From positions 558,001 to 622,000 of the forward strand of contig CP004371.1 of NCBI GenBank assembly GCA_000597885.1: a stretch of DNA of 64,000 nt, in the 5' to 3' direction. The translations under genes were made by a program, and so were the position numbers. Below are positions 28,775-37,184 of the stretch, piece after piece. Under the pieces are notes generated by a model that worked only from the letters and a program-made list of their open reading frames with translations, searched no databases and was not told where the DNA came from. The stretch's first letter is position 1; every line of letters begins with the position of its first letter. This DNA comes from Flammeovirgaceae bacterium 311 (lineage in GTDB: Bacteria > Bacteroidota > Bacteroidia > Cytophagales > Cyclobacteriaceae).

Positions 28775-30352
28775 TCAAGATAACTGCAGGGTCAGGTGCA
28801 CAAAGAATTCCTTTCCACTTTCGCGTATCATCAGCTCATGCTTACCCGGATATAAAAGCTGCAGACGCTGCTGCACATTCGACAGACCAATACCGCTTTT
28901 ATTTTTTTCCGGATCGTTTTCCGCCTTTACATGCTTGCTGTTGTACACATCTAAATACAGTGTATTCTCCCGCACCTCAACGGTAATGCTAATATGCGAA
29001 GGCTCCCGAAAGCTGATGCCATGCTTGAAAGCATTCTCTACAAAAGGGATCAGCAGCATAGGTGCTATCTGCACAGGAATAGGCGGACATTCAATCTGGG
29101 TCTGAATACGGATGTTCGGATTTGGATCGGTCCGGAGCTTTTGCAGGTTGATGTAATTCTCCAGATACTCTATTTCCCGGGTCAGCGAGATCTTCTCCTG
29201 CATATTTTCCTGGAGCATAAAGCGCATCATATCCCCCAACTTTTCAATGCCTTCGCTGGTGCGTTCTGCTTTTTCCTGAATGGCAGTTCCGTAAATGGTA
29301 TTAAGTGCATTAAACAGGAAGTGCGGATTAATTTGTGAACGAAGAAAATCGAAGTTTGCATGGGACTGGCCCAGTGCTGTTTTCAGAACATAGATCTCTT
29401 CTTTTCCCATCATTTGCCGCCTAAAGATAACCCAGGATAGGGGTGCTGTTATCAGCAACTGAACAGCTACATTGAACATACCCATGCCGAAGCCTAAAGC
29501 CTCACATTGGGTGATCAGTAAAACAAACAAGCTTACCGGCAAAAAGCTAATAAGCAGAATAAGAATGGTTTTGCCAATATAAATCAGAAAAGGCTTCTTC
29601 TTATTGAGCGAGGATGGAATAAGCGAATAAAAAGCATACCAGTAAAATAAAATCCCTGAAGGTACAATGACGAACCAGGCAGCAAGAACTTCTTCGATAT
29701 CCTCGTCTGCATTTACCATCAACAATACAAACAAACCAATCATCCAGACAACCACGGCAACAAGCCCCCCAGGGGTTACATAGGGGTGTTTTGCATGAAT
29801 GGCCTCTGCATTAGACAACAAGTAGACACCGGCATACTTAATCACCGAATAAAGGCCCAGCATCAGCAGCAGCCAGAAAGCATACAGAAAACTGGTACGA
29901 AAAATACTGTTGTATGCAGCCAGCTCCGTATCAAAATTAACAAAGAGGTAGTTTTTTATATACGTATCCGTAGTACCTATCACCAGTCCACCCAGCACAA
30001 AAAGGGCAAAGAGCAGCAGCATATTACGGGTTACAGCCTCCTGACGGATCAGTCTGGGAACTACCGTAAAATTCAGTATCATAAAAGCCAGGAACAAGAA
30101 GGTGAAGCGAATCAGCTTGGGGAAAAAGTAATTTTCGTAATAATGGTAAGGAATCTTTGCCTGATCGAATAAAAACTTATTAGATGCTCTCAACTGGGAA
30201 ACAGGATCAAGTCCATCGGTAATGAAGAAGAACACTCCATAAACAAAGAAGGTAGTTACTGCCCAGAATTCAACCTTATTGAAATTCTCGGACTTTTTCA
30301 GAAAATCCTTGATGCTGAAATCTTCCATTGAAAATGATAGGACCTTTGACAT
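28775..30352 (-). CDS. LytS/YehU-like membrane sensor histidine kinase
   Basis: 525 residues. Six to seven membrane helices (about 30-50, 80-100, 115-135, 150-172, 190-215, 225-245, 255-280) precede a His_kinase domain with the family motif INPHFLFNALNTIYG (phospho-acceptor His) and a HATPase_c domain with IPFVENAFKHGI and SGIGLSNVQQRL. Kinases of this class nearly always pair with a LytTR response regulator, often encoded next door; none is seen here, where the neighbour is a kinase pseudogene. Start ATG at 30352. Signal unknown. Confidence 0.9.
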   Translation of the reverse strand: MSKVLSFSMEDFSIKDFLKKSENFNKVEFWAVTTFFVYGVFFFITDGLDPVSQLRASNKFLFDQAKIPYHYYENYFFPKLIRFTFLFLAFMILNFTVVPRLIRQEAVTRNMLLLFALFVLGGLVIGTTDTYIKNYLFVNFDTELAAYNSIFRTSFLYAFWLLLMLGLYSVIKYAGVYLLSNAEAIHAKHPYVTPGGLVAVVVWMIGLFVLLMVNADEDIEEVLAAWFVIVPSGILFYWYAFYSLIPSSLNKKKPFLIYIGKTILILLISFLPVSLFVLLITQCEALGFGMGMFNVAVQLLITAPLSWVIFRRQMMGKEEIYVLKTALGQSHANFDFLRSQINPHFLFNALNTIYGTAIQEKAERTSEGIEKLGDMMRFMLQENMQEKISLTREIEYLENYINLQKLRTDPNPNIRIQTQIECPPIPVQIAPMLLIPFVENAFKHGISFREPSHISITVEVRENTLYLDVYNSKHVKAENDPEKNKSGIGLSNVQQRLQLLYPGKHELMIRESGKEFFVHLTLQLS

Positions 30353-31230
30353 ATTGCAGCTGCAGGATGGTCATAGAAGTCATCCCTTGTAGTTTGATAT
30401 AATTCCTTTTTTTATTCCATACATTTCATCTCAGGAAAAGCGATTCCTTAACCAAGAGGTTTTATTTGCCCGAAAGCCTTCAAAGTAAATCAGGTACAGG
30501 TGCATGTTACCTGCCGATCAATACCAGCTTGCAGATGGCCATCTTGTTTAGCTCCACAAACACAGACCTTCCCTGTTCTTCTTATCGGGGCCTGCTTTTA
30601 CCAAAGGTAAGTTAGCCAGGAATTAAGAGGACATAAACAAAATGTGATGAAAGGCCGGAAAGATGTGACAAATGCCGGAGCATTGAAAAAATTGGCTTAA
30701 GGCATCTCTGGCCTTAGCGGAACTGCCGCGGTGGAACTGTGCTACAATTTGTCAGCCATTTCCCCGACATATCAATGCTATGCGCTTCGACATTGCGAGG
30801 ACCGCCTTAGGGCTGCTCTGCAGCAAAAGTAGAGACAAATGCGCATGAGCTGATTTTCTATAAAAGTCGCACTAAGAATCTTGATACCATGGCTGGAAAA
30901 CTAAGAGTAGTGGATGTGAAAAAGGTACTGGTGGAGCTAAAGACCGAGAATAACAGTCAGGGTCACCCTGAGGATCGTCTGCATGGCATCAGTGTCATGT
31001 GTATTTGGCAGCTTGATCAAGGTTAGGGAGGGGTATATCAAAAACCATATGGGAGCATTTCTTTTACTAGTCTGCAGAAGGTTTAGTCTATAGTTAACTC
31101 AAGGTAAATCTATTCATGCTATGCTGCATAGACAACTCATCACATATTTCCCGCCATTGGTCACATTTAATTTACTCCCATACAGGACTAACCCTATACT
31201 TGTGTTGAATCTCACTAAAACATTTTTTAT
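30353..31230. other. Long intergenic region with one short open frame
   Basis: About 880 bases. A 45-codon frame runs from ATG 30889 to the stop at 31024-31026 (starts MAGKLRVVDVKKVLVELKTE); it may be a gene scrap but matches no family I can name. A small hairpin lies near 30699-30717 and GC-rich bits near 30720-30730. No RNA gene recognised. Confidence 0.35.
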
Positions 31231-32172
31231 ATGCACGGCCCGGCTACAACTCTACAGATTCAGCATATTTCTAAGCGTTACTCCAATGGGCGGTCCGCCG
31301 TTGCGGTACAGGCGCTTAATAATGTTTCTCTTACAATACCTCCCGGCATGTATGGTCTGCTGGGCCCTAACGGTGCAGGTAAATCTACGTTGATGCGCAT
31401 CCTGGCTACCTTACAGGAGCCGGATGAAGGAAATATACAACTCGGTAACCTGGATGTGCTGCGTCAGAAGAATGAGTTACGCCAGACGCTGGGTTACCTG
31501 CCACAGGAGTTTGGCGTTTACCCCAAGGCGAGAGCGGAAGATTTGCTGGATTACTTTGCCGTGCTCAAAGGTATTACGCAACGGAAGGTACGCAAAGAAG
31601 TGGTAGAAGCCCTCCTGCGGCAAACAAACCTGTGGGATGTACGCAGGCAAAAACTTGGTGGCTTCTCCGGGGGGATGCGCCAGCGCTTCGGTGTGGACGT
31701 GGCGCTCTTAGGCAATCCAAAGCTACTGATTGTAGATGAACCGACAGCAGGTCTGGACCCGGCTGAGCGGGTAAGATTCCTCAATTTACTAAGTGAGCTG
31801 GGAGAGAACAGCGTTGTGATTCTCTCCACTCATATTGTAGAAGATGTATCTGAACTGTGCACCAACATGGCCATCATTAACAAAGGGTGCATACTGCTGG
31901 AAGCCGAGCCGCTACAGACCATCGAACGTATAAAAGGAAAAATATGGCGAAGCGTGATAGAAAAGCATGCACTGCCGGCATTGGAGCAAGCGCATGCCGT
32001 TATCTCCACGAAACTGCTTGCGGGGCTTACCGTGGTGCGTGTGTACAGCGATGCGTCTCCGGGAGCTGGTTTTGAACCTGTAACCCCCGACCTGGAAGAT
32101 GTTTACTTCAGCACTATGGCCGGGCACTACGGACAAAGTGTACAGCAGGAAGAAAGGGTGGTAGTATCATGA
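31231..32172 (+). CDS. ABC transporter ATP-binding protein
   Basis: 313 residues: Walker A GPNGAGKST (about 48-56), Q-loop in YLPQEFGVYP, signature GFSGGMRQR, Walker B LLIVDEPTAGLDP and H-loop LSTHIVEDV. It pairs with the permease-peptidase gene, whose ATG overlaps its stop (ATGA, 32169-32172), so the two are translationally coupled. Related ATPases read NG-VQAL just before NNVSLTI; here five extra residues (RSAVA, 21-25) sit between NG and VQAL and are encoded by a 15-bp GC mini-insert (31291-31305). The insert lies between the first two beta strands, a loop position, so the protein probably still works. Confidence 0.93.
   Translation: MHGPATTLQIQHISKRYSNGRSAVAVQALNNVSLTIPPGMYGLLGPNGAGKSTLMRILATLQEPDEGNIQLGNLDVLRQKNELRQTLGYLPQEFGVYPKARAEDLLDYFAVLKGITQRKVRKEVVEALLRQTNLWDVRRQKLGGFSGGMRQRFGVDVALLGNPKLLIVDEPTAGLDPAERVRFLNLLSELGENSVVILSTHIVEDVSELCTNMAIINKGCILLEAEPLQTIERIKGKIWRSVIEKHALPALEQAHAVISTKLLAGLTVVRVYSDASPGAGFEPVTPDLEDVYFSTMAGHYGQSVQQEERVVVS
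31291..31305 (+). repeat. GC mini-insert, 15 bp, in frame in a live gene
   Basis: CGGTCCGCCGTTGCG between codons GGG and GTA adds RSAVA to the ATPase. Its reverse complement CGCAACGGCGGACCG matches the copies at 55032, 54909 and 54638 at 11 to 14 of 15 positions. Confidence 0.8.
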
Positions 32173-35100
32173 AGCTATGGAAGATTTTTAGTTTCGAAAT
32201 CGCCTACCAGGCCCGCCACGTCTCGACCTGGTTTTATTTTTTGCTCCTCCTGGGGATCACATTTATTATGGCGCGCGAAGTTTTCATCGATGAGGCGCAG
32301 GTCGGCGGCTTCTTCCTCAACGCACCTTTTGCTGTGGCGCAAGTTACCCTCGTTGCATGCATAATGGGACTGTTGTCGCTGTCGGCAATTGCCGGCGGAG
32401 CAGCGGCACGGGACGTGGAAACGCGGATGCATCCGATCCTCTACTCCGCACCAATTGGCAAGGCCTCCTACATAGGCGGGCGTTTTCTCGCCACTTTCAC
32501 GCTCGGGGCACTTATGATGAGTGCTATTCCCATTGGACTTCTATGTGCTGCGCTCTTCCCGGGGGATCATGGGGATCTTATCGGACCCATCCGCGCGTCC
32601 TCTTACCTAAGTGCCTATTTCTTACTCGCGCTACCGAACGCGTTCATCGCTATGGCGCTCATGTTTTCGGCGGCAGCCTTTGGTCGGCGTGGCGTCGTGA
32701 GTTACCTTGGGGGTATCTTCATTTTCTTCGCTGCGGTTGTTAGCTGGCAGTTTGTGGCGGTGGAGCAGGGATACTGGGACCTGGGTAAAATTACGGACCC
32801 GTTGGGTCTTACGGTGCTCGGCGAGCTGTCAAAACTCTGGACGAATGCGCAGAAGAACACGCTTCTGGTCGGGCTACAGCTGTCGATGCTCTCAAACCGC
32901 CTCATATGGCTTGGCGTTGCCTTATGTATTCTCGCGCTCACTTACTTCCGCTTCCGATTTGCGCACCTCGCAGAGAGCACCCGGTGGTGGCGCATTGCAC
33001 GAGGTAGAAATACGCTATCTGCAATGCCTGCAAGTAGCGTTATTGCTAAGGTTACCCCGCTTACATTTCCGCAGGTTCGGCAGGCGTTTGGGCCCGCGAC
33101 AAGTGCGCTTCAGGTACTCGCTATCGTGCGGGAGTCGTTTCAGTTAATCGTGAAGGGCTGGGGTGGCATTGGTTTCGCTGCCCTTGCCGCGTTTGTGATC
33201 CTGATCGCCCCCCTGTCGTTCTCCAGCTATTATTCTATTCCTGAACTCCCGACCACAGGGCAGCTTGTTGGCCTCCTGGAAAACACCGGCGATCATGGCA
33301 TGTGGCTGATTATTCCGCTGCTCATCATTTACTATGCCGGCGAACTGGTCTGGCGCGAGCGCGACGCACGCATGAACGAGATCATTGGAGCGGCACCCAT
33401 GCCGGTTTGGGTATCATTTGCAGGCAAATTCGCAGGGCTCACCCTTGCACTTATTGCTATGCAGGCGCTGCTGATGATTGCCGGGATGCTCATTCAGCTG
33501 CGTTTGGGGTACTATGAGTTTGAAGTGGGAGTGTACGTGCAGGTCCTTTTCGGAATCCGGCTCACCGATTACCTCCTGTTCGCACTGCTCGCGTTCTTCC
33601 TCCATGTCGTGATCAACCAGAAATACGTCGCCCACCTGATTGCAGCAATCGCTTACCTTATGGTGGTCTTGGGTCCGCAAATTGGTATTGAGCATGGCCC
33701 ACATGTCTACGGCTCAGATCTGGGGTGGTCTTACTCGGACATACGCGGCCTTGATCCATTCCTCGGACCGTGGTTGCTGTTCAAGCTCTACTGGACTGCA
33801 TGGGCCCTGCTGCTTGGCATCACAGCTCTGCTGCTCTGGCCGCAGGGTAAGGAGCAGGACCTCAGGCACCGACTCCGTGTGGCGGGCAGCCGCTTTACGC
33901 GAAAGACAGCCCTTACTGCCGCAGTGGCACTAGTGCTTATGCTAACCTTTGGAGGCATGATTGTTTACAATATGTACGTGCTTGACACGAGCGAAACTTA
34001 CTCAAGCGGGGAGGAGGAGTGGCGAGCCGAGTACGAGCGGCGCTATGGTCGGTTCGTAGGCATTCCGCAGCCGCGGGCGACAGCGACAAGCCTGCACGTC
34101 GAGATCTATCCCGAGCGGCGGGTCGTTGAGATCCGCGGCACCTATCACCTTGTGAATAAGAGCGGGTTGATGATTGATTCAATTCATGTTGCGACCGCAT
34201 TGGGGGGTGAGACACGATCGGTGGGCCTCAACCTGCCTTTGAGGAACGAACTCGTGGACGAGAAGCTCGGCCATCGGATCTTCGTGCTGGAGAAGCCCCT
34301 TAGTCCCGGAGACTCGTTGCGGCTCGAGTTCGAGGTCAGCTTCGACCCGCCTGGCTTCTCGAGAAAGGGAATAGACCCATCCGTGGCCCAGAATGGCACT
34401 CACTTCGGGGATTGGTTGCTTCCCCGCATGGGCTATCAGAGGAGCCGCGAGTTCCGTGAAGCCAAACAGCGGCAGATACATGGTCTCACTCAACGCCCGG
34501 AGATCCCGCCGCTTGATGATACCCTGGCACTTATGGATGTGGCAGGACAGGAGCGGGTCAAGTTCGAAGCCGTCGTAGGCACAGACGAAGAGCAGATTGC
34601 TGTGGCGCCCGGTACCCTGCGCAGGACCTGGACACAGAATGGGCGTCGCTATTTTCATTATGTTACTGATGCGCCCATCAAAAGCAAATTCGGTTTCTTT
34701 TCCGCCGCCTACGCTGTACGCGAGGGGCGGTGGAACGACATTGAGATCCAGGTCCTCCACCACCCCGGGCATACCCTCAACGTGGATCGAATCATCCGTG
34801 GTGTTCAGGCTTCGCTCGACTACCTTACCCGGCAGTTCGGTGCTTATCCGCACCGCCAGATCCGGTTCGTGGAAGTCCCCGGCAACAGTCCAACACTGTA
34901 TGCCTACCCAACCAACGTCTATTTCCAGGAGGGGTTCGCTATTCTCAAAGCTGACGAGGACCCACGGGGTGTAGACCTGCCGTTCGCAATTGTTGCGCAT
35001 GAAGTAGCGCACCACTGGTGGGGCAAACAGCTTGCGCCGGCAGAAGTCGGGGGGGCAGCGCTGCTCACTGAGACACTGGCCTGGCACTCGGCGCTGGAGG

Positions 35101-35774
35101 TGGTGGAGGCGACCCACGGCCGTGAGCACTTTGAAGGAATCCTGAGTATGGCTCGGAAAGACTACCTGGCCCCCCGCACACGCGCAGCCGACCCGCTGCT
35201 GTGGTCAATCGACAGATTGCAGTACTACCGCAAGGGTCCGCTGGCAATGTACGCACTGCGAGAGTACATCGGCAAGGAGCAGGTAAATGGGGCCCTGCGA
35301 CGCCTGCTTGAGAAACACGCCCCAGGTATAACTCCACTGTCGACCCCGCTCGACCTTTACCGGGAACTGCAGGCGGCAACTCCGGACTCACTTCAATACC
35401 TGGTGCATGATCTCTTCGCTGCGAATACATTTTGGGACTTTGAAACAGAATCAGCTACTGCTAGGAAAACCAAAGCAGGAAACTGGCAGGTGACGCTGGA
35501 CGTGCAGGCGCGTAAGATGGTGATTGATGCTGAGGGTGTAGAGAAGGATGTACCCCTGAACGACTGGGTGCAGATTGGCTTATTTGCGCCCGCCAAGGAG
35601 GGAGGAGAGTCGACCGGTCCGCTATACCTGGAAATGCACCGCATACGCTCCGGAAGGCAGAAAATCACGGTAAAGGTGCCAGGTAAACCTGCACATGCCG
35701 GTATTGACCCGGGTTATCTGCTATTTGATTGGGAGATGGCTAATAACCTAAAGGAAGTGACAATAGTGAGATAA
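32169..35774 (+). CDS. ABC-2 permease fused to an M1-family metallopeptidase
   Basis: 1201 residues. The first half (about 1-590) has some 12 membrane helices of the ABC-2 export type. The second half is an M1 aminopeptidase-like domain with FAIVAHEVAHHWWGKQL (zinc site HEVAH) and the distal Glu in LLTETLAWHSAL; NSPTLYAYPTNVYF precedes it. Such permease-peptidase fusions are known in Bacteroidota next to an ABC ATPase, as here. Substrate unknown; peptide or lipopeptide export with processing is a reasonable guess. From about 32.3 to 35.4 kb the DNA is clearly richer in G+C (many GCG, CGC, CTC codons) than the flanks and the last 300 bases, suggesting that most of the gene came by transfer or recombination. 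Confidence 0.9.
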   Translation: MKLWKIFSFEIAYQARHVSTWFYFLLLLGITFIMAREVFIDEAQVGGFFLNAPFAVAQVTLVACIMGLLSLSAIAGGAAARDVETRMHPILYSAPIGKASYIGGRFLATFTLGALMMSAIPIGLLCAALFPGDHGDLIGPIRASSYLSAYFLLALPNAFIAMALMFSAAAFGRRGVVSYLGGIFIFFAAVVSWQFVAVEQGYWDLGKITDPLGLTVLGELSKLWTNAQKNTLLVGLQLSMLSNRLIWLGVALCILALTYFRFRFAHLAESTRWWRIARGRNTLSAMPASSVIAKVTPLTFPQVRQAFGPATSALQVLAIVRESFQLIVKGWGGIGFAALAAFVILIAPLSFSSYYSIPELPTTGQLVGLLENTGDHGMWLIIPLLIIYYAGELVWRERDARMNEIIGAAPMPVWVSFAGKFAGLTLALIAMQALLMIAGMLIQLRLGYYEFEVGVYVQVLFGIRLTDYLLFALLAFFLHVVINQKYVAHLIAAIAYLMVVLGPQIGIEHGPHVYGSDLGWSYSDIRGLDPFLGPWLLFKLYWTAWALLLGITALLLWPQGKEQDLRHRLRVAGSRFTRKTALTAAVALVLMLTFGGMIVYNMYVLDTSETYSSGEEEWRAEYERRYGRFVGIPQPRATATSLHVEIYPERRVVEIRGTYHLVNKSGLMIDSIHVATALGGETRSVGLNLPLRNELVDEKLGHRIFVLEKPLSPGDSLRLEFEVSFDPPGFSRKGIDPSVAQNGTHFGDWLLPRMGYQRSREFREAKQRQIHGLTQRPEIPPLDDTLALMDVAGQERVKFEAVVGTDEEQIAVAPGTLRRTWTQNGRRYFHYVTDAPIKSKFGFFSAAYAVREGRWNDIEIQVLHHPGHTLNVDRIIRGVQASLDYLTRQFGAYPHRQIRFVEVPGNSPTLYAYPTNVYFQEGFAILKADEDPRGVDLPFAIVAHEVAHHWWGKQLAPAEVGGAALLTETLAWHSALEVVEATHGREHFEGILSMARKDYLAPRTRAADPLLWSIDRLQYYRKGPLAMYALREYIGKEQVNGALRRLLEKHAPGITPLSTPLDLYRELQAATPDSLQYLVHDLFAANTFWDFETESATARKTKAGNWQVTLDVQARKMVIDAEGVEKDVPLNDWVQIGLFAPAKEGGESTGPLYLEMHRIRSGRQKITVKVPGKPAHAGIDPGYLLFDWEMANNLKEVTIVR

Positions 35775-35828
35775 TATTGATGCGGAGCTGGAAAAACATA
35801 GTAATAAACTTTCAATCTGATCAAGCCT

Positions 35829-36383
35829 ATGAAATACCTAAATCTTGTGGTGGTTTTCTCAATGCTAATCTTTATTGCCTGTACATCTCCCGATGGTGAT
35901 TATAATGTTGGTAGTACCGCAGGCGGATTTGTGGTTGGTGACACTGCACGTGACTTCCAATTGGAGAAAATAATCAAGTTTCCAGAGCTTCAGGAATATA
36001 TTGCCACAAGTGCTGACGATAAGGTAAAAGTTATCAATTTCTGGGCTACCTGGTGCGGACCTTGTGTAAAGGAGTTGCCATTTATAGACTCTCTGCGCTA
36101 TACTTATGATCCTGATAAAGTTGAGGTTAGGCTTGTGAGCCTTGATTTTCCGGACCAGCTTTCCAGGGTTGATAATTTCCTTCAACGTAAAAAAATAGGC
36201 TCCACCGTTTGGCTTCTGGATGAATCAGATCCAAATCTTTTCATTGATAAAGTCGATCCTTCCTGGTCAGGAGCAATTCCTGCAACCCTTCTTATACGAA
36301 GTACAACTGCTCAAAGAATCTTCCTTGAAGGAGAACTCACAAAAGCGGAGCTTGAAACACATATTAATAAACTTTTAAAATGA
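35829..36383 (+). CDS. TlpA-like thioredoxin-fold lipoprotein
   Basis: 184 residues. Signal peptide with lipobox ending FIACTS, then a thioredoxin fold with active site FWATWCGPCVKELPF and the cis-Pro region AIPATLLI. A lipid-anchored thiol-disulfide reductase acting in the periplasm. The first 50 or so residues are nearly the same as those of the next gene (MKYLNLV, VFS, LIF, ACTS, GDTARDFQL) while the catalytic parts differ. Its stop overlaps an ATG of that gene (36380), so the pair is co-transcribed. Confidence 0.88.
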   Translation: MKYLNLVVVFSMLIFIACTSPDGDYNVGSTAGGFVVGDTARDFQLEKIIKFPELQEYIATSADDKVKVINFWATWCGPCVKELPFIDSLRYTYDPDKVEVRLVSLDFPDQLSRVDNFLQRKKIGSTVWLLDESDPNLFIDKVDPSWSGAIPATLLIRSTTAQRIFLEGELTKAELETHINKLLK

Positions 36384-36391
36384 CTAATCCC

Positions 36392-37018
36392 ATGAAATAC
36401 CTAAATCTGGTAGCGGTTTTCTCACTGCTCATCTTTTTTGCCTGTACATCTTCTGATGGAGAATATGAGGGTGGTGATGCCGCTGGGGGATATGCAGTTG
36501 GTGATACTGCACGTGACTTCCAACTAAAAAATGTAGATGGAAAAATGGTGTCATTGGCTGATTATAAAAATGCCAAAGGCTACATCCTTGTGTTTACCTG
36601 CAATACATGCCCTTTTTCAGAAATGTACGAGGATCGGATAATTGCGCTGCATCATAAATTCGCAGCAAAAGGTTATCCTCTTATTGCTATCAATCCTAAT
36701 GACGAGGAAGAAGAGTCTGGCGACTCATATGAAAATATGATTGAACGAGCCAAAGAAAAAGGATATAGGTTTCCATACGTTCAGGATAAAATACAGGAAA
36801 TAGCCAGGGCTTACGGAGCTACGAATACTCCTCATGTTTACGTATTAGATAAAGATCGTAAGGTCGTGTACATTGGCGCTATCGATAACAATGCCAGGGA
36901 TGCCGCAAGTGCGGATAAGTTTTATGTTGAGGATGCCATCAAGGCTATCGAGAACAATAAAGAACCGGATATCACTAAAACTAAAGCTATAGGCTGTACT
37001 ATTAAGTGGGCCTCATAA
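36392..37018 (+). CDS. AhpC/TlpA-type thioredoxin-fold lipoprotein
   Basis: 208 residues from ATG 36392, matching the start of the upstream twin; an ATG at 36380 in the same frame overlaps the previous stop and is also possible. Lipobox ends FFACTS. The redoxin domain has FTCNTCPFSEMYEDR (a C-N-T-C site typical of this Bacteroidota group), NDEEEE, the cis-Pro region TNTPHVYVLDKDRKVVYIG, and a closing Cys in AIGCTIKW. Periplasmic redox protein. The leader through DTARDFQL is shared at DNA level with the gene at 35829, so one gene received the other's 5' part. A strong terminator follows. Confidence 0.87.
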   Translation: MKYLNLVAVFSLLIFFACTSSDGEYEGGDAAGGYAVGDTARDFQLKNVDGKMVSLADYKNAKGYILVFTCNTCPFSEMYEDRIIALHHKFAAKGYPLIAINPNDEEEESGDSYENMIERAKEKGYRFPYVQDKIQEIARAYGATNTPHVYVLDKDRKVVYIGAIDNNARDAASADKFYVEDAIKAIENNKEPDITKTKAIGCTIKWAS

Positions 37019-37037
37019 TATTCTCATCCTTTTTTAC

Positions 37038-37066
37038 AGGCCATCCGTTATGATGGCCTTTTTTAT
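37038..37066 (+). terminator. Rho-independent terminator
   Basis: AGGCCATC (37038-37045) pairs with GATGGCCT (37052-37059), followed by a T run. Ends the thioredoxin pair. Confidence 0.9.
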
Positions 37067-37184
37067 TAGTGGTCAATACTCACCAAAACTAAGCAGTACA
37101 AGCCAGGAGCAAGGATTCTAGGAGTTATAGATACTCAATTTTAACTTAATATTCAGAAATACGTGAACAGTGAAAAGCAAAAAA

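Noticed and set aside
30889-31026. 45-codon frame as a real small gene
   Set aside because: No family match, no promoter seen and it lies in a stretch of debris, so only mentioned under the intergenic entry.
34179-35129. Long open frame (316 codons) on the minus strand inside the permease/peptidase gene
   Set aside because: It is a shadow of GC-rich coding sequence; the plus frame has clear membrane and HExxH motifs and the minus frame matches nothing.
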